Numbered from the stretch's first letter, positions 29,535 through 40,700 are shown. The stretch: DNA of 64,000 bases from an uncultured Dorea sp. (GCA_934307335.1 CAKRCL010000003.1:1-64000); one strand, 5' to 3'. Numbers and translations: made by a program. The notes: a model not told the origin generated them from the sequence alone.

Positions 29535-31196
29535 TTAGGAACGAAATAAATGAGCTTTTTTACATACTTTTACTAACATAGTACCTTTTGGCATAGAAGC
29601 CATTTCTTTTTCAGTAACACCGCCAAGGCGTACAAGAAATACTCCGTAGACTACAACAGCAACAGGTAGTGCAATAACAGTTGCGACTCTTGTTCCAACA
29701 AATAATTCAAATAACAAATGAACTACAAGTGTTACGATACCCATAATTACTGAAGCAATGATAGGGATTATAAAAGTCTTCTTTTGTTCCTGGACATATC
29801 CAATTCGTTCACGGAGTGCATGTGCATTTAAAATACAAGTTGATAGTGAAAATACGATTTTACTTAATACAACTGCATAAATTCCCCATTTAAATACGAC
29901 CATCATAAGGAACAGCGAAATGATATGTATAACAAGTGAAATTGCGGCACTCTTAACCGGTACCATCATATTATCAAGTCCTTGAAGCACAGCATTTGTG
30001 ACTGTAGACAGATTGTAAAAAATAACTGAAATCGCACCCATCTGTAACAATACTCCGCCAAGTGTATTATTCTCAGTAAAGAATAATAAATCTAACAGAG
30101 GTTTTGCCAGTACAATAAATCCAGCAGCACAAGGAATGGCGATGATCATATTGAATCGGGTGAAAATATCTATCTTTTCGTGTACCTGTCTTCGATTTCC
30201 TGTCTTAGCTGTCAGTACAATACTAGGAATCAGCGACGAACCAAACGCACTGGATATTGCTAAAGGTACATTCATCAGTGTGTCGTATTTACCGGTCACA
30301 ATTCCTAAAAGTGCGGCATACTCACTTTCTTTATGTCCCTGAATCGACATGATCGTGCCGAACATGGCATTATCTACAACTCCGCAAAGATTGTAAACAG
30401 TTGCACTTAAAATAACAGGTGCAATGGTTGCCATAAGTACTTTGAAAACTCTTTGGTAACTTTCTACAGAATTTCCGCGATCGCGTCTCATCTGACTGCG
30501 GAATTTCTTTCGGAATGCTAAAAATAAAAATAACAAAAAAAGTAATGCGGCAAGCGCTCCCATAACGGTACCAAGTGTACCACCGGATGCGGCATATGCA
30601 GCTCCGTAAGAATTGTTATTTTTTTGAGCAGCAACCTCTTTTCCAACTTTCAAAAGCATGTATGCGCCAACGACACTTACTACTGCATTGACGATCTGTT
30701 CAATGATCTGGGATACTGCTGTCGGCACCATGGATCCATTTCCCTGGAAAAATCCGCGAAATACTCCTAATATTGCAACAATTAAAATACATGGAGCCAA
30801 TACTCGAAGGGCATATGCACTCATTTTCATTGCCATAAAATTAGAGGCAATGAAATCAGCACCGAAAAATATAATTGCACCAACAATACCTCCGGCTGCA
30901 ATTGCAAAGGTCATAGCACCTCGAAATACCCGGTAAGCATTCTTATATTGTCCCGTTGCAAGTCTTGCAGACACAAGTTTTGATACTGCAAGAGGAAGAC
31001 TGTAAGACGTCAGTGTCAATGCAATGGCATAAATCTGGAATGCGACACCATAATATCCCATTCCTTTATCACCAAGGATATTTACAAGCGGAATTCGGTA
31101 AACAGCACCAATAATTTTTGTAATAACTCCGGCAATTGCCAGAATAGATCCTTGTACCAGGAAATTCTTCCCGGCCTGGCTTTTATTCTCACTCAT
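29535..31196 (-). CDS. SpoVB/MurJ-like polysaccharide flippase
   Basis: 553-residue protein of the MOP (PST/MVF) superfamily with about 14 predicted membrane helices. It begins after a short polar head with NFLVQGSILAIAGVITKIIGAVYRIP-type residues, the usual entry of SpoVB-like proteins, and contains the charged mid-membrane residues typical of lipid-linked sugar flippases. SpoVB acts in spore cortex synthesis; a general cell-wall flippase role is the alternative. Clustering with bofC-, yqfC- and yqfD-like genes favours sporulation. Confidence 0.85.
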   Translation of the reverse strand: MSENKSQAGKNFLVQGSILAIAGVITKIIGAVYRIPLVNILGDKGMGYYGVAFQIYAIALTLTSYSLPLAVSKLVSARLATGQYKNAYRVFRGAMTFAIAAGGIVGAIIFFGADFIASNFMAMKMSAYALRVLAPCILIVAILGVFRGFFQGNGSMVPTAVSQIIEQIVNAVVSVVGAYMLLKVGKEVAAQKNNNSYGAAYAASGGTLGTVMGALAALLFLLFLFLAFRKKFRSQMRRDRGNSVESYQRVFKVLMATIAPVILSATVYNLCGVVDNAMFGTIMSIQGHKESEYAALLGIVTGKYDTLMNVPLAISSAFGSSLIPSIVLTAKTGNRRQVHEKIDIFTRFNMIIAIPCAAGFIVLAKPLLDLLFFTENNTLGGVLLQMGAISVIFYNLSTVTNAVLQGLDNMMVPVKSAAISLVIHIISLFLMMVVFKWGIYAVVLSKIVFSLSTCILNAHALRERIGYVQEQKKTFIIPIIASVIMGIVTLVVHLLFELFVGTRVATVIALPVAVVVYGVFLVRLGGVTEKEMASMPKGTMLVKVCKKAHLFRS

Positions 31197-31209
31197 AATT
31201 TACTCCAAT

Positions 31210-31704
31210 TTATCGTAATATATTTAATTTATTTAAAATCTCGCGCTGGAGATTTTCCATTTCGATTCGCTCATCATCTTCCATATGATCATAACCTGAA
31301 AGATGAAGAACAGAATGTGCGATCAGAAATGCATATTCACGCTTTGTAGAATGTCCATACTCTTCAGCCTGTGCAAGAACTTTCTCTTTAGAAATAACAA
31401 TATCACCAAGCAAAAGCTCTCCGGTCTCAGGATCAAAACAATCCTGAGAACTTTCGAAATGAGAAAAATCTCCGGGCTTCTCATATTCCAGCATCGGAAA
31501 AGAAAGCACATCTGTTGCGCGGTCGATTTCACGAAAATCACGGTTCATTTCGTGAATTTCATCATTCATAGTAAGTAAAAGATTTACTTGAACTTCGTAA
31601 GGGCAGTGTATATATTCTAATGCTCCATTGATGACTTCTTTTGCAAGAGTCTCACAATCGAAAGGGAGTTTTAATGCCCCTTCTTCTTCATAAAATAATG
31701 TCAT
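31210..31704 (-). CDS. ybeY: Endoribonuclease YbeY
   Basis: Metal-dependent RNase for 16S rRNA 3' maturation and ribosome quality control (164 residues). The three zinc histidines are in HSVLHLSGYDH (H-x3-H-x5-H) near the C-terminus, and NRDFREIDRATDVLSFP is the conserved central motif. The ATG overlaps the phoH stop (ATGA), so phoH and ybeY are coupled as in most Firmicutes. Confidence 0.96.
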   Translation of the reverse strand: MTLFYEEEGALKLPFDCETLAKEVINGALEYIHCPYEVQVNLLLTMNDEIHEMNRDFREIDRATDVLSFPMLEYEKPGDFSHFESSQDCFDPETGELLLGDIVISKEKVLAQAEEYGHSTKREYAFLIAHSVLHLSGYDHMEDDERIEMENLQREILNKLNILR

Positions 31705-32705
31705 GATTTTCTCCTTTTCTGGTTGTTTCGATTCCTGGATTTATTTTCGTATTTTGTCTCGTATTCTTCGTAAGCTTTTACAATCTTTTGTACAAGAGGA
31801 TGGCGCACAACATCTTTACTTGTAAGTCTGCAAATGCCAATGTCATTGATTTTTCCAACAACACGCACTGCGACATCAAGACCGGAAGTCTGACCGGATG
31901 GAAGGTCTTTTTGTGTTTCATCACCGGTAATTACAACTTTAGATCCAAATCCAATTCTTGTTAAGAACATCTTCATCTGGGCAGGAGTTGTATTCTGTGC
32001 CTCATCCAGTATGATAAAAGCATTATCAAGCGTACGTCCTCGCATATAAGCAAGTGGTGCGACTTCGATCAAACCTTTTTCAGAATTTTTCAAAAAGCTT
32101 TCAGCTCCCATAATCTGATAAAGAGCGTCATAAAGCGGACGTAGATAAGGGTCAATCTTACTCTGCAGATCGCCTGGAAGAAAGCCAAGTTTTTCACCGG
32201 CTTCAATCGCCGGTCGTGTAAGGATGATTCTTCCGACTTCATTATTCTTAAATGCGGTAATCGCCATGGCCATGGCAAGATAAGTTTTTCCGGTTCCGGC
32301 CGGACCCAGACCAAAAACAATCATCTTATTTCGAATTTCGTCTACATACTGCTTCTGCCCCAGTGTCTTTGGCTTAATCGGTTTTCCCTGTAATGTGTGA
32401 CAAATAATATCTTTATCTATCTCCAGAACATTTTCTTCGCTGTCTTCCATGGCAAGTGCCAATGTATAATTTACGTTCTGTTCAGAAATTGTATTACCAC
32501 GGCGAGATAATTCTAAAAGCTGTGTAAGGACGTTCCTCGCACGCTCCACACAATGACTGTCACCCATGATTTTGACAACTCCGTCTCTGGAAATCAAAGT
32601 CACATGAAGGGAACGTTCAATCTTTTTTGCAAAAGCATCAAATTGTCCGAATATATTTGCCTCGTGTTCCGCAGGTATTTCAAGGACAGTTTCCATAATT
32701 CCCAT
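31701..32705 (-). CDS. phoH: PhoH-family ATPase
   Basis: 334-residue cytosolic P-loop protein, probably an RNA-related helicase-like ATPase. An N-terminal KH-like region comes first (about 20-100), then Walker A GLGPAGTGKTYLAMA, IEAGEKLGFLPGD and Walker B FIILDEAQNTTP; ITGDETQKDLP follows. Gene order yqfC-yqfD-phoH-ybeY is the same as in Bacillus subtilis and other Firmicutes. AGGAG lies 10 bases before the ATG. Confidence 0.95.
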   Translation of the reverse strand: MGIMETVLEIPAEHEANIFGQFDAFAKKIERSLHVTLISRDGVVKIMGDSHCVERARNVLTQLLELSRRGNTISEQNVNYTLALAMEDSEENVLEIDKDIICHTLQGKPIKPKTLGQKQYVDEIRNKMIVFGLGPAGTGKTYLAMAMAITAFKNNEVGRIILTRPAIEAGEKLGFLPGDLQSKIDPYLRPLYDALYQIMGAESFLKNSEKGLIEVAPLAYMRGRTLDNAFIILDEAQNTTPAQMKMFLTRIGFGSKVVITGDETQKDLPSGQTSGLDVAVRVVGKINDIGICRLTSKDVVRHPLVQKIVKAYEEYETKYENKSRNRNNQKRRKS

Positions 32706-32710
32706 ATATT

Positions 32711-33958
32711 CTATTCTCCTAATGATTCAATTTGTTCTTCCTTGCTGGCAGGAAGCTTTGGAGTCTCAGATGGTTTTGACTGTCCGACTTTTTTTATAAT
32801 TGTTAATGTGCCGGATAAGCAGCCCTCTTTTGACCCTGTGTCTATTTTAACATCATTCTGAATAATTTCTACCCCTTTTTTATTTAAATCCTCACAATAT
32901 CTTAAGAAACGATGGTTCAGCAGTGTCTGAAGCTTATGATCGGTATATTTTTTAGTAACAGGTGAATATGGCGTCTGCCTGATACTTCCAATATAAATAG
33001 GAAGAAAAAAATGATCTAATAATTTCACTTGCACCTCTTTAGAAGTCATCGTGTAATATTTGTAAGGTTTCCAGTTAAAGAAAGGTGACAGACGATAGTT
33101 ATCACTTCGAATGTACAGTCTCCAAAGTACTGGCTTTTGTATAGTCTGTTTCTTCTGGTAAGTTCTTGTAATTTTATCTTGATAGGAAATCTGTTCCTGA
33201 ACGAAAATGTCTGCATCAGAATGACATGAACGATATCCAGTAATCTCTTGTGCATCATTTAAGATTGGAATCTGACCAGAAATCAGAATATCCCCGGGAT
33301 GAATGTCGCTTCCTTCTTTTACCTGTGGAACTCCGCTCCTTGTAATCATATGAATGATTGTACCACTGCAGTCTGAGATAAGATCGGTAGGAGATTCCTT
33401 TTCTTCTGCAATCTGTTTTATATCCTCATTTTCCTTAATTTGAATAATTAAGTGAGTACCATCTACAGATGCAGATACCCAGATTATATCGTCATATTCT
33501 TTTCGAATATCTTTTGCAATACGTTCACAGTCTATCTGTGAACGTGGCATTCCCGGTGTCACATTTTTATGTTTTAAAAAATCCCTGATAACTTCTTCTG
33601 TTCTTGTTTGAGTCCCGAGTATTTCGATATCCCATACAAATCCTGACATAATAAAAAACAAGAATAATGCTACAAAAATTCCGAAAAAGAATAATTTACG
33701 TCTGCGATGTTGAAATAAATAAAAAGGCAGCCCATATTTTTTTATGATCTGTAATTGAGTTGATGTTTTGCGTGAAATGTGACGTAATTTTTTAAAGTCC
33801 TTGACAAAGACATTCATTTCACAAGAATTTCCGGATTTAGATACATCCCACATCTGGATTTTTTTGTAACTACATGCATTTAAAAATCGTTCAGTGCGTT
33901 GACCGGTAATTTGAATTCTGACATATCCATAAATATATTGAGATATTTTTAAAAGCAA
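32711..33958 (-). CDS. yqfD: Sporulation protein YqfD
   Basis: 415 residues: an N-terminal cytosolic region of about 90 residues, one transmembrane helix (about 90-110), and a large external region containing a POTRA-like segment (IEILGTQTRTEEVIRDFLK). The family is required for sporulation in Bacillus, expressed in the mother cell. It follows yqfC by 15 bases and precedes phoH by 5 bases. Confidence 0.92.
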   Translation of the reverse strand: MLLKISQYIYGYVRIQITGQRTERFLNACSYKKIQMWDVSKSGNSCEMNVFVKDFKKLRHISRKTSTQLQIIKKYGLPFYLFQHRRRKLFFFGIFVALFLFFIMSGFVWDIEILGTQTRTEEVIRDFLKHKNVTPGMPRSQIDCERIAKDIRKEYDDIIWVSASVDGTHLIIQIKENEDIKQIAEEKESPTDLISDCSGTIIHMITRSGVPQVKEGSDIHPGDILISGQIPILNDAQEITGYRSCHSDADIFVQEQISYQDKITRTYQKKQTIQKPVLWRLYIRSDNYRLSPFFNWKPYKYYTMTSKEVQVKLLDHFFLPIYIGSIRQTPYSPVTKKYTDHKLQTLLNHRFLRYCEDLNKKGVEIIQNDVKIDTGSKEGCLSGTLTIIKKVGQSKPSETPKLPASKEEQIESLGE

Positions 33959-33973
33959 AATCTGCCCTCCATT

Positions 33974-34252
33974 TTATGTCTGATATTCAATATTGTTGAT
34001 GACTCCGGTAACTTTCATGTCATCATTTGTATAGTAATCTACTTGTAAATGTTTCCCGTGGATTCGAATCTGTCCGATCTTTGTTTCAATACGAACTAGC
34101 TGATCTGTATATTCTATAAGCCCACGGTAATTTTCAATACGTATTTCAGATTTTCCGAAAACCTCTATGCTAGGCGTTCCAAGAACAACATCAGCAGGAA
34201 AGCCAGAGAGACTTGTGGCTTTTCGTCTGGCATTTTCTAAATCTATGCTCAT
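33974..34252 (-). CDS. yqfC: YabP/YqfC-family sporulation protein
   Basis: 92-residue beta-rich protein: LPDVV-like SGFPADVVLGTPSIEVFG then IENYRGLIEYTDQLVRIE, the core of the YabP/YqfC family. In B. subtilis yqfC and yqfD belong to the sigma-E regulon. GGAG lies 5 bases before the ATG, and a sigma-E-like promoter lies about 77 bases upstream. It is the first gene of the yqfC-yqfD-phoH-ybeY set. Confidence 0.92.
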   Translation of the reverse strand: MSIDLENARRKATSLSGFPADVVLGTPSIEVFGKSEIRIENYRGLIEYTDQLVRIETKIGQIRIHGKHLQVDYYTNDDMKVTGVINNIEYQT

Positions 34253-34328
34253 AATAGCTCCATTTCATGTAATAAAAAGCCGTCGGCAGAATGCGCACTG
34301 CGGCGTACAATGAAATATAATTTATAAT

Positions 34329-34358
34329 AATGTATGAAATGGATTCGTTCATTTATAA
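34329..34358 (-). promoter_or_regulatory. Candidate sigma-E promoter of yqfC-yqfD
   Basis: The minus strand has TTATAAA and CATACATT 15 bases apart. CATACAnT is the sigma-E -10 consensus and the ATA-core -35 with 13-15 spacing fits. Placement before yqfC, a known sigma-E target in Bacillus, supports it. Confidence 0.6.
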
Positions 34359-34369
34359 CTCTTGCGTAT

Positions 34370-34410
34370 AAAAAGAGGCATATGATCGTTAAAATCATAT
34401 GCCCCTTTTT
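34370..34410 (-). terminator. Terminator after pflA
   Basis: Perfect 10-base stem GGCATATGAT/ATCATATGCC with a 7-base loop, flanked by AAAAAG on one side and CTTTTT on the other, directly after the pflA stop on the minus strand. It could work in both directions. Confidence 0.85.
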
Positions 34411-35136
34411 CTAGAAAGCTCCGAGTATATCTTTTGCATTCTTAATTCTGTCTGATGCCGGAGGCTCAATTCCTTTTAAAGGATAATCCATACCGAGTTC
34501 TTTCCATTTGTATTCACCGAGTGTGTGGTATGGTAACACTTCTACTCGATCCACATTATGTAATGTAGAAATAAATTCATGTAGTCGAGTCAGATATTCA
34601 TCTTTGTCGTTTCGCTCAGGAACAAGGACGTGTCTGATCCAGACAGGTTTTTGTATATCAGATAAGTAAGTCGCTAAATCTAGAATGTTCTGATTTGTAT
34701 GTCCGGTCAAACGAATATGTTCCTTTTCGTCAATATGTTTAATGTCAAGAAGAATCAGATCCGTATACTGCATCAGCGTCTGAAATTTTTCAAAGAAAGG
34801 TTCTTTTCTTGTGAAAGGATTACCGCTTGTATCCAGTGTTGTATGGATTCCATTTTCTTTTGCTTTTTGAAAAAGTTCTGTCAGAAAATCAATCTGAAGA
34901 AGCGGTTCTCCTCCACTTACGGTAATGCCACCTTCATTCCCCCAGTAAGAACGATATCTGAGGGCTTTTTTTATCAAGTCATCCGTAGAAGTCAGTGTAC
35001 CTGTTTTCATATTCCATGTATCAGGGTTATGACAGAACTGACAACGCATGGCGCAACCTGATGTAAAAATGACAAAGCGAACTCCTGGTCCGTCTACAGA
35101 ACCGAAACTTTCTGTGGAATGAATGTAACCTTCCAT
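34411..35136 (-). CDS. pflA: Pyruvate formate-lyase activating enzyme
   Basis: Radical-SAM enzyme that installs the glycyl radical on PFL (241 residues). The cluster motif is CAMRCQFC (C-x3-C-x2-C) at about residues 29-36, followed by PDTW, and GGITVSGGEPLLQ for SAM binding. Located 30 bases after pflB in the same operon, before a clear terminator. Confidence 0.96.
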   Translation of the reverse strand: MEGYIHSTESFGSVDGPGVRFVIFTSGCAMRCQFCHNPDTWNMKTGTLTSTDDLIKKALRYRSYWGNEGGITVSGGEPLLQIDFLTELFQKAKENGIHTTLDTSGNPFTRKEPFFEKFQTLMQYTDLILLDIKHIDEKEHIRLTGHTNQNILDLATYLSDIQKPVWIRHVLVPERNDKDEYLTRLHEFISTLHNVDRVEVLPYHTLGEYKWKELGMDYPLKGIEPPASDRIKNAKDILGAF

Positions 35137-35166
35137 AATAATGATCTCCTATCTTTGTTACTGATA

Positions 35167-37419
35167 TTACATTTCTTTATGGCATGTTCTGGAGATTACA
35201 TCTAACTGCTGCTCGCGAGTCAGGTCGATGAATTTTACAGCGTATCCAGATACACGGATTGTAAAGTTTGCATACTCTGGTTTCTCAGGATGCTCCATAG
35301 CATCGATCAGTTTTTCTGTACCGAATACGTTCACATTCAGATGATGTGCTCCCTGATCAAAGTATCCATCTAATACGTGTGCAAGATTTACACTTCTCTC
35401 CTCATCATTGTGTCCAAGTGCTCCTGGGCTGATTGTCTGTGTATTAGAAATTCCATCTAATGCAAGCTCATATGGAAGCTTAGCAACAGAGTTCAGGGAA
35501 GCAAGAAGTCCTGCTTTTTCTGCACCGTATGATGGGTTAGCTCCTGGAGATAATGGCTCGCCTGCTTTTCTTCCATCTGGAAGAGATCCTGTAGCTTTAC
35601 CATATACAACGTTTGATGTAATTGTAAGGATAGATGTTGTCGGTGTAGACTCTCTGTAAGTATGGCATTTGTTCAGTTTGTGCATGAATTTCTTCAGAAG
35701 CCAGATTGCAATGTCGTCTGCACGGTCATCATCATTACCATATCTTGGGAAATCTCCCTCGATTTCAAAGTCAACAGCAATTCCGTCCTCGTCACGGATT
35801 GGTTTAACCTTTGCGTATTTGATAGCGCTTAAGGAATCTACTACATGTGAGAATCCTGCGATACCTGTAGCAAATGAACGTTTTACATCTGTATCGATGA
35901 GAGACATCTGTGCTGCCTCATAGTAATATTTATCATGCATGTAGTGGATCATGTTCAGTGTGTCAACGTACAGTTTAGACAGCCACTCCATCATCTCGTC
36001 ATATTTAGCAAGTACTTCATCGATGTCAAGGTACTCAGATGTGATTGGCTGATAGTTTGGTCCAACCTGTGCTTTTGTCTTCTCATCAACACCACCGTTG
36101 ATTGCGTACATTAAGCATTTTGCAAGGTTTGCACGAGCTCCGAAGAACTGCATCTCTTTACCAGTCTCTGTAGCAGATACACAGCAGCAGATGCTGTAGT
36201 CATCGCCCCATACCGGACGCATAACGTCATCATTCTCATACTGGATAGAACTTGTCTCAACAGAAATGCGAGCAGCAAATTTCTTGAAGTTCTCTGGCAG
36301 TCTTGAAGAATAAAGAACTGTTAAGTTCGGCTCTGGAGAAGGTCCCATGTTCTTTAATGTGTGAAGGAAACGATAATCGTTCTTTGTTACCATAGAACGT
36401 CCATCCTGTCCAAGTCCTGCTACTTCCAGAGTTGCCCATGTCGGGTCACCGGAGAACAGCTCATTGTATGATGGGATTCTTGCGAATTTAACCATACGGA
36501 ACTTCATTACAAGGTGGTCGATCAACTCCTGAGCTTCTTTCTCTGTAATCTTACCATTCTTAAGATCACGGTCAATATAGATATCAAGGAATGTAGATAC
36601 ACGTCCAACACTCATTGCTGCTCCGTTCTGAGTCTTGATTGCTGCAAGGTATCCAAAGTATAACCACTGTACAGCTTCTTTTGCATCTTTAGCTGGCTGG
36701 GAAATGTCATAACCGTAAGCAGCAGCCATTTCCTTCATGTCACGAAGTGCTCTCATCTGATCTGCCAGTTCCTCACGAAGACGGAAATCTGTTCCTTTCA
36801 TGCCATGTCTTGCGTAACGCTCGAAATCGTACTGTTTTTTCTCAAGAAGGAAGTCAATTCCGTACAGAGCTACACGACGATAATCACCAACGATACGTCC
36901 ACGTCCGTAAGTATCCGGAAGACCTGTAATAATCTTGTTGTGACGAGCTTTCTTCATCTCTGGTGTATAGATGTCGAATACTCCCTGGTTGTGTGTTTTA
37001 TGATATTTAGTAAAGATTTCATGCAGTGCCGGGCTTGGCTCATATCCATAAGTTGTACAAGCCTGCTCTGCCATCTTAATTCCACCGTAAGGCATGAATG
37101 CTCTTTTCAGAGGCTTGTCTGTCTGAAGACCTACAACCTGCTCAAGGTCTTTCATACTCTCATCGATATATCCTGGGCCATATGCTGTCAGTCCGGATAC
37201 AACTTCTGTTTCCATATCAAGAACGCCGCCTTTTGCACGCTCCTCTTTCTGAAGTTCCTGAAGTCTTCCCCATAATTTGTTGGTTGCCTCAGTTGGTCCC
37301 TCCAGGAAAGATGCATCTCCATCATATGGAGTATAGTTGTCCTGAATAAAACTTCTAACGTCTACAGAATGTGTCCAGTTTCTTCCTTTAAATCCTGCCC
37401 ACTGTTCGTACTGTGCCAT
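35167..37419 (-). CDS. pflB: Formate C-acetyltransferase (pyruvate formate-lyase)
   Basis: Glycyl-radical enzyme turning pyruvate and CoA into acetyl-CoA and formate during fermentation (750 residues, normal). The thiyl cysteines lie in [15 protein letters not shown] in the middle of the protein, and the radical glycine is in [11 protein letters not shown] about 25 residues from the C-terminus. AAAAGGAG lies upstream of the ATG. An excellent housekeeping promoter and a Rex-like box lie upstream. Confidence 0.97.
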   Translation of the reverse strand: MAQYEQWAGFKGRNWTHSVDVRSFIQDNYTPYDGDASFLEGPTEATNKLWGRLQELQKEERAKGGVLDMETEVVSGLTAYGPGYIDESMKDLEQVVGLQTDKPLKRAFMPYGGIKMAEQACTTYGYEPSPALHEIFTKYHKTHNQGVFDIYTPEMKKARHNKIITGLPDTYGRGRIVGDYRRVALYGIDFLLEKKQYDFERYARHGMKGTDFRLREELADQMRALRDMKEMAAAYGYDISQPAKDAKEAVQWLYFGYLAAIKTQNGAAMSVGRVSTFLDIYIDRDLKNGKITEKEAQELIDHLVMKFRMVKFARIPSYNELFSGDPTWATLEVAGLGQDGRSMVTKNDYRFLHTLKNMGPSPEPNLTVLYSSRLPENFKKFAARISVETSSIQYENDDVMRPVWGDDYSICCCVSATETGKEMQFFGARANLAKCLMYAINGGVDEKTKAQVGPNYQPITSEYLDIDEVLAKYDEMMEWLSKLYVDTLNMIHYMHDKYYYEAAQMSLIDTDVKRSFATGIAGFSHVVDSLSAIKYAKVKPIRDEDGIAVDFEIEGDFPRYGNDDDRADDIAIWLLKKFMHKLNKCHTYRESTPTTSILTITSNVVYGKATGSLPDGRKAGEPLSPGANPSYGAEKAGLLASLNSVAKLPYELALDGISNTQTISPGALGHNDEERSVNLAHVLDGYFDQGAHHLNVNVFGTEKLIDAMEHPEKPEYANFTIRVSGYAVKFIDLTREQQLDVISRTCHKEM

Positions 37420-37466
37420 ATCTTTACGTCTCCTTTTCCTAAAGTGTTATTTCTTTTTACGGGCAC

Positions 37467-37495
37467 AGTATAGCATCGGATTTTTCCCATTGCAA
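37467..37495 (-). promoter_or_regulatory. Housekeeping promoter of pflB-pflA
   Basis: Minus-strand TTGCAA and TATACT separated by exactly 17 bases, 48 bases before the pflB ATG. This is the best promoter match in the 335-base gap between pflB and the surface-protein gene; the rest of the gap holds the dyads, Rex-like box and terminator listed here and no coding sequence I can support. Confidence 0.85.
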
Positions 37496-37506
37496 GTATT
37501 TAAATG

Positions 37507-37583
37507 AGTACAATTGATCAAAAAGCGCTTGTACTTGATTTTGTGCAATTTCACCGAGAAATTGCATTTTAAGGAGTACAATT
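37507..37583. promoter_or_regulatory. Cluster of dyads and direct repeats upstream of the pflB promoter
   Basis: Three elements: AGTACAA-N15-TTGTACT (37507-37535), perfect TGCAATTTC-N5-GAAATTGCA (37544-37566), and GAGTACAATT repeated at 37506-37515 and 37574-37583. They lie 12-90 bases upstream of the -35, where activators or repressors would bind. The regulator is unknown. Confidence 0.55.
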
Positions 37584-37618
37584 CATGTGTTTTGTATGTA
37601 ATTTTATACAAGAAATAT

Positions 37619-37636
37619 TTGTTAAACTATTGACAA
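37619..37636. promoter_or_regulatory. Rex-like operator upstream of pflB
   Basis: TTGTTAA-ACTA-TTGACAA matches 13 of 14 defined bases of the Firmicute Rex consensus TTGTTAA-N4-TTAACAA. Rex represses fermentation genes at low NADH. It is about 120 bases upstream of the promoter above, so it may serve a second promoter. Confidence 0.6.
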
Positions 37637-37654
37637 ATTCGAGTAAAAGTAATA

Positions 37655-37706
37655 AAGAAAAAGAAGCACGAAAATCCTTGACTGGATCCTCATACTTCTT
37701 TTTTCT
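37655..37706 (-). terminator. Terminator after the surface flavoprotein gene
   Basis: A 17-pair stem (several G-U pairs) between 37661 and 37700, beginning AAGAAG and ending CTTCTT around loop AGTCAA, followed on the minus strand by TTTTTCTTT. It ends the apbE-to-surface-protein operon. Confidence 0.8.
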
Positions 37707-37754
37707 TATTGTAGATTGAGAAATAAATGTTAGTCAACAGTAGCAGTATGCATA

Positions 37755-40700
37755 CTATTTATCTTCTCTTCTTTTTCTTCTCTTCAGTGCAAATCCACAT
37801 GTTCCAAGTGAAGATACTGCCAGTGTCAGCCAGCCAAATACAGATGCTGGATCTCCTGTCTTAACTTTTCCACTTGTTTTTGTTGTATCAGTTCCGGAAG
37901 TATTCTTCTGGTCAGATGTCGGTGTTGCCGGAGTCTTTTTCTCCTCGGCAGAACTTGCTTTTACAAGTGCACTGATAGCTTTATTCAGATTCTCTGTTGC
38001 AGCATCTACAGTTGCCTGGTCTTTCTTCTCATTTAATGCAGCTTTTGCAGCACTGAGTGCATTCTGAAGTGCTTTCCAACTGTCTGCTGTATAGTCTGCT
38101 TCTTTTAAGTCATCAGCTGTTTTGATTGCTTTTTCAAGTGCTGTAGTAGAAACGGTCTCTGGTTCAGAAGGCGTCTCAGCTTCTTTTTGTACAAGTCTGT
38201 CAAGTGCATCTGTCATATGCTGGAGCTGGGTTTTAACTTCCGCACTTAATAAAGAATCTTTTTTCAGTAATTCTTCAGATTCTTCCAGCTCTATTTTCAT
38301 AGAGCTCCAGCTGTCCGCTGTATAGTCTGCTTCATTCAGCGCTTTTGCTTCATCTACTTTTGCCTTTAATGCATCGATATCTTTCTGGTCGGCTGCTTTT
38401 GGCTGTGCAATATTCTCTTCTCCTACCTGGAATGTATAAGTGTAGTCTTCATATCCAAGTGCGTATATGGTCAGACTCCAGTAACCCGTTCCATCTGTTC
38501 CTGACGGGAGCTGGCAGCGAACGGAATCTGTCAGACCAAGCTGGATTCCCATGGATTTATGCATCCAGTTATCTGCGGCAAATTTTGTACCATAGCTTGC
38601 TTTAGCATTGGTGTAAGTTGCATCATCGCCATAATAAGTCCATTTTACTGCCTGCATATTCGCACCAAGGTCACCATAATTTCCATTGAAATCAACGCGA
38701 AGGAATTCTCCGAAACTTCCATCTCCTTCTTTTACTGTCGGCTCAAGGTCTGTTGCAGTTTTTAACTGACTGTCTTTCAATCCGGAATAGGTACCGGCAG
38801 CTCTTTCGCTGAATGAGAATGTTCCATCCGCATTTTGAGTAGCTGTTTTCAGACCATTTGTATTTTCTGTCACATCAGCGGTTGCGATATAAGACTTAAG
38901 ATTTACTTCACCATATCCACCGGCTAGTGTGCCATCTTTTTCTACAACAGCATATTTTTCTTTGAAAGCTTCATAATCAGAAGTCTTTACTTTTACCGGA
39001 ACATATTTCAGTCCTGTAACTTTGTAATCTTTTATGTTTGCTTTCACATCTGCAAATGCAACTTCCTGTCCGTCTGTTGTTACAAAGGTGTCTTTATCTT
39101 TCCAGTATGCCAGATTATATGTATTTCCATCTTTTGTCTCGATTACAGCTGTGCACTGGAAACTTCCTCTATGCAGTCCGTGATTTGTAGTTGCTCTTGT
39201 TACAACGTCAAAAGCTCCCTTATCTGATTCTCCACGGGAATCCAGCTCTTCGGAAGATTCGGTACTTCCGGCAGCAAGTACGCCTTCTGATGCCCAATAT
39301 TCAGACCAGCTAAGACCCGCATACACATAAGTATACTCACTGTCTGTAACGGGTACCTGATATGTAAATGTATACTCTTTATATCCATCTTCTACGACGG
39401 TGATCGTAAAAGCATCTCCTGGTTTAGCATCTTTGAAGGCAGCTTGCGTAAGATCTAAGGATCCGTCTTCCTGAATCAGTTTTACAGCACCTCTTCCACT
39501 TGCTGCATACGACGTTCCATTCACAGTTACAGACTGGATTGATTTCAGATAAGTATTAAAATCTTCATCGGATGCAGCTTCTGTTTTTTCTAATGCCGGT
39601 GCATCGTTCTTTTCATTATACTGAGCCGGAACAGCTTCTGTATACATATTGAATGTTGTAGAAATATCTGCATATGTTCCGGATTTATCTTTTAATGTAA
39701 GTGTATATCTTCCCTTTTTAGGCTTGTTGTTAAATACAAGCGTTCTTGTAACATTTCCTTTTGCATCAGTTGTCACATTTACAGTATAAGAATCTTTAGC
39801 AACAACCGTCTTGTCTGAATCTGTTAATTCATATTCCTCCTGAAAATCCTCCGGAAGATTCGTAACTGTAACAGAACTCTGAATATTTTCCACATCTATA
39901 GAAGCATCCGCAACTGAAACTTTACCATCAAATTTTACTGGTACTTTCTGATTCATTGGAATTTCATAAATGCCGGCATCTGTATAATAAGTAACTTTGT
40001 TAATCGTCTGTCCCATCATAGATTTGTATGGCTCATAGGAAAGAGTGCATCCATGTGTTGTTGTTACAAAGCCCGTACTCCATGCAAGCTCAGATTTTCT
40101 CCAGATATTTTCCACCTGGCGAAGGCCGTAATTTCCACCTTCTTTTGTGCCAATCACAACACCATAAACTGTGTTAATAGAATCTGGCAGATTATCGAAA
40201 TTCAATTGATAATCTCCATACTTTGTATTTGTAGTGAATTCAGATGTTACATCAGACAGTGTTGTCTTAGATGCACCTTTCACTTCACTAAATGACAATG
40301 TTCCATCAGCATTTACGGTTGCCTCTTTGTAATAAGATGGTGCTTCAGATAAAATATAATAAGAATAGGAGGCACTTTCAAACAAAGCATCTTTTCCTTT
40401 ATACTCTGTTGTACTTGTCTTTCCTTTATTCGTTACGGTAATAGAAACAGAACTTTCATCGGTAATCTGAGTATAATTTTTCAGAGCCTCCATATTACTG
40501 ATTTTAACCGGAAATGTAATACCTGTAATGTCACTTCCATTCGGATCAACGTGATACGAGCCTGTTGCAAGGCCTGAATTTCTTGTTTTGTTTAATGTTG
40601 CTGAAGATACACTATCAACGCTTGTTACTCCGTCTGACTCATAAAAAGCCGCATAAGGAATGTTCATTAGAACATAACCTTCTGCTGTAACTTCAGCTTT

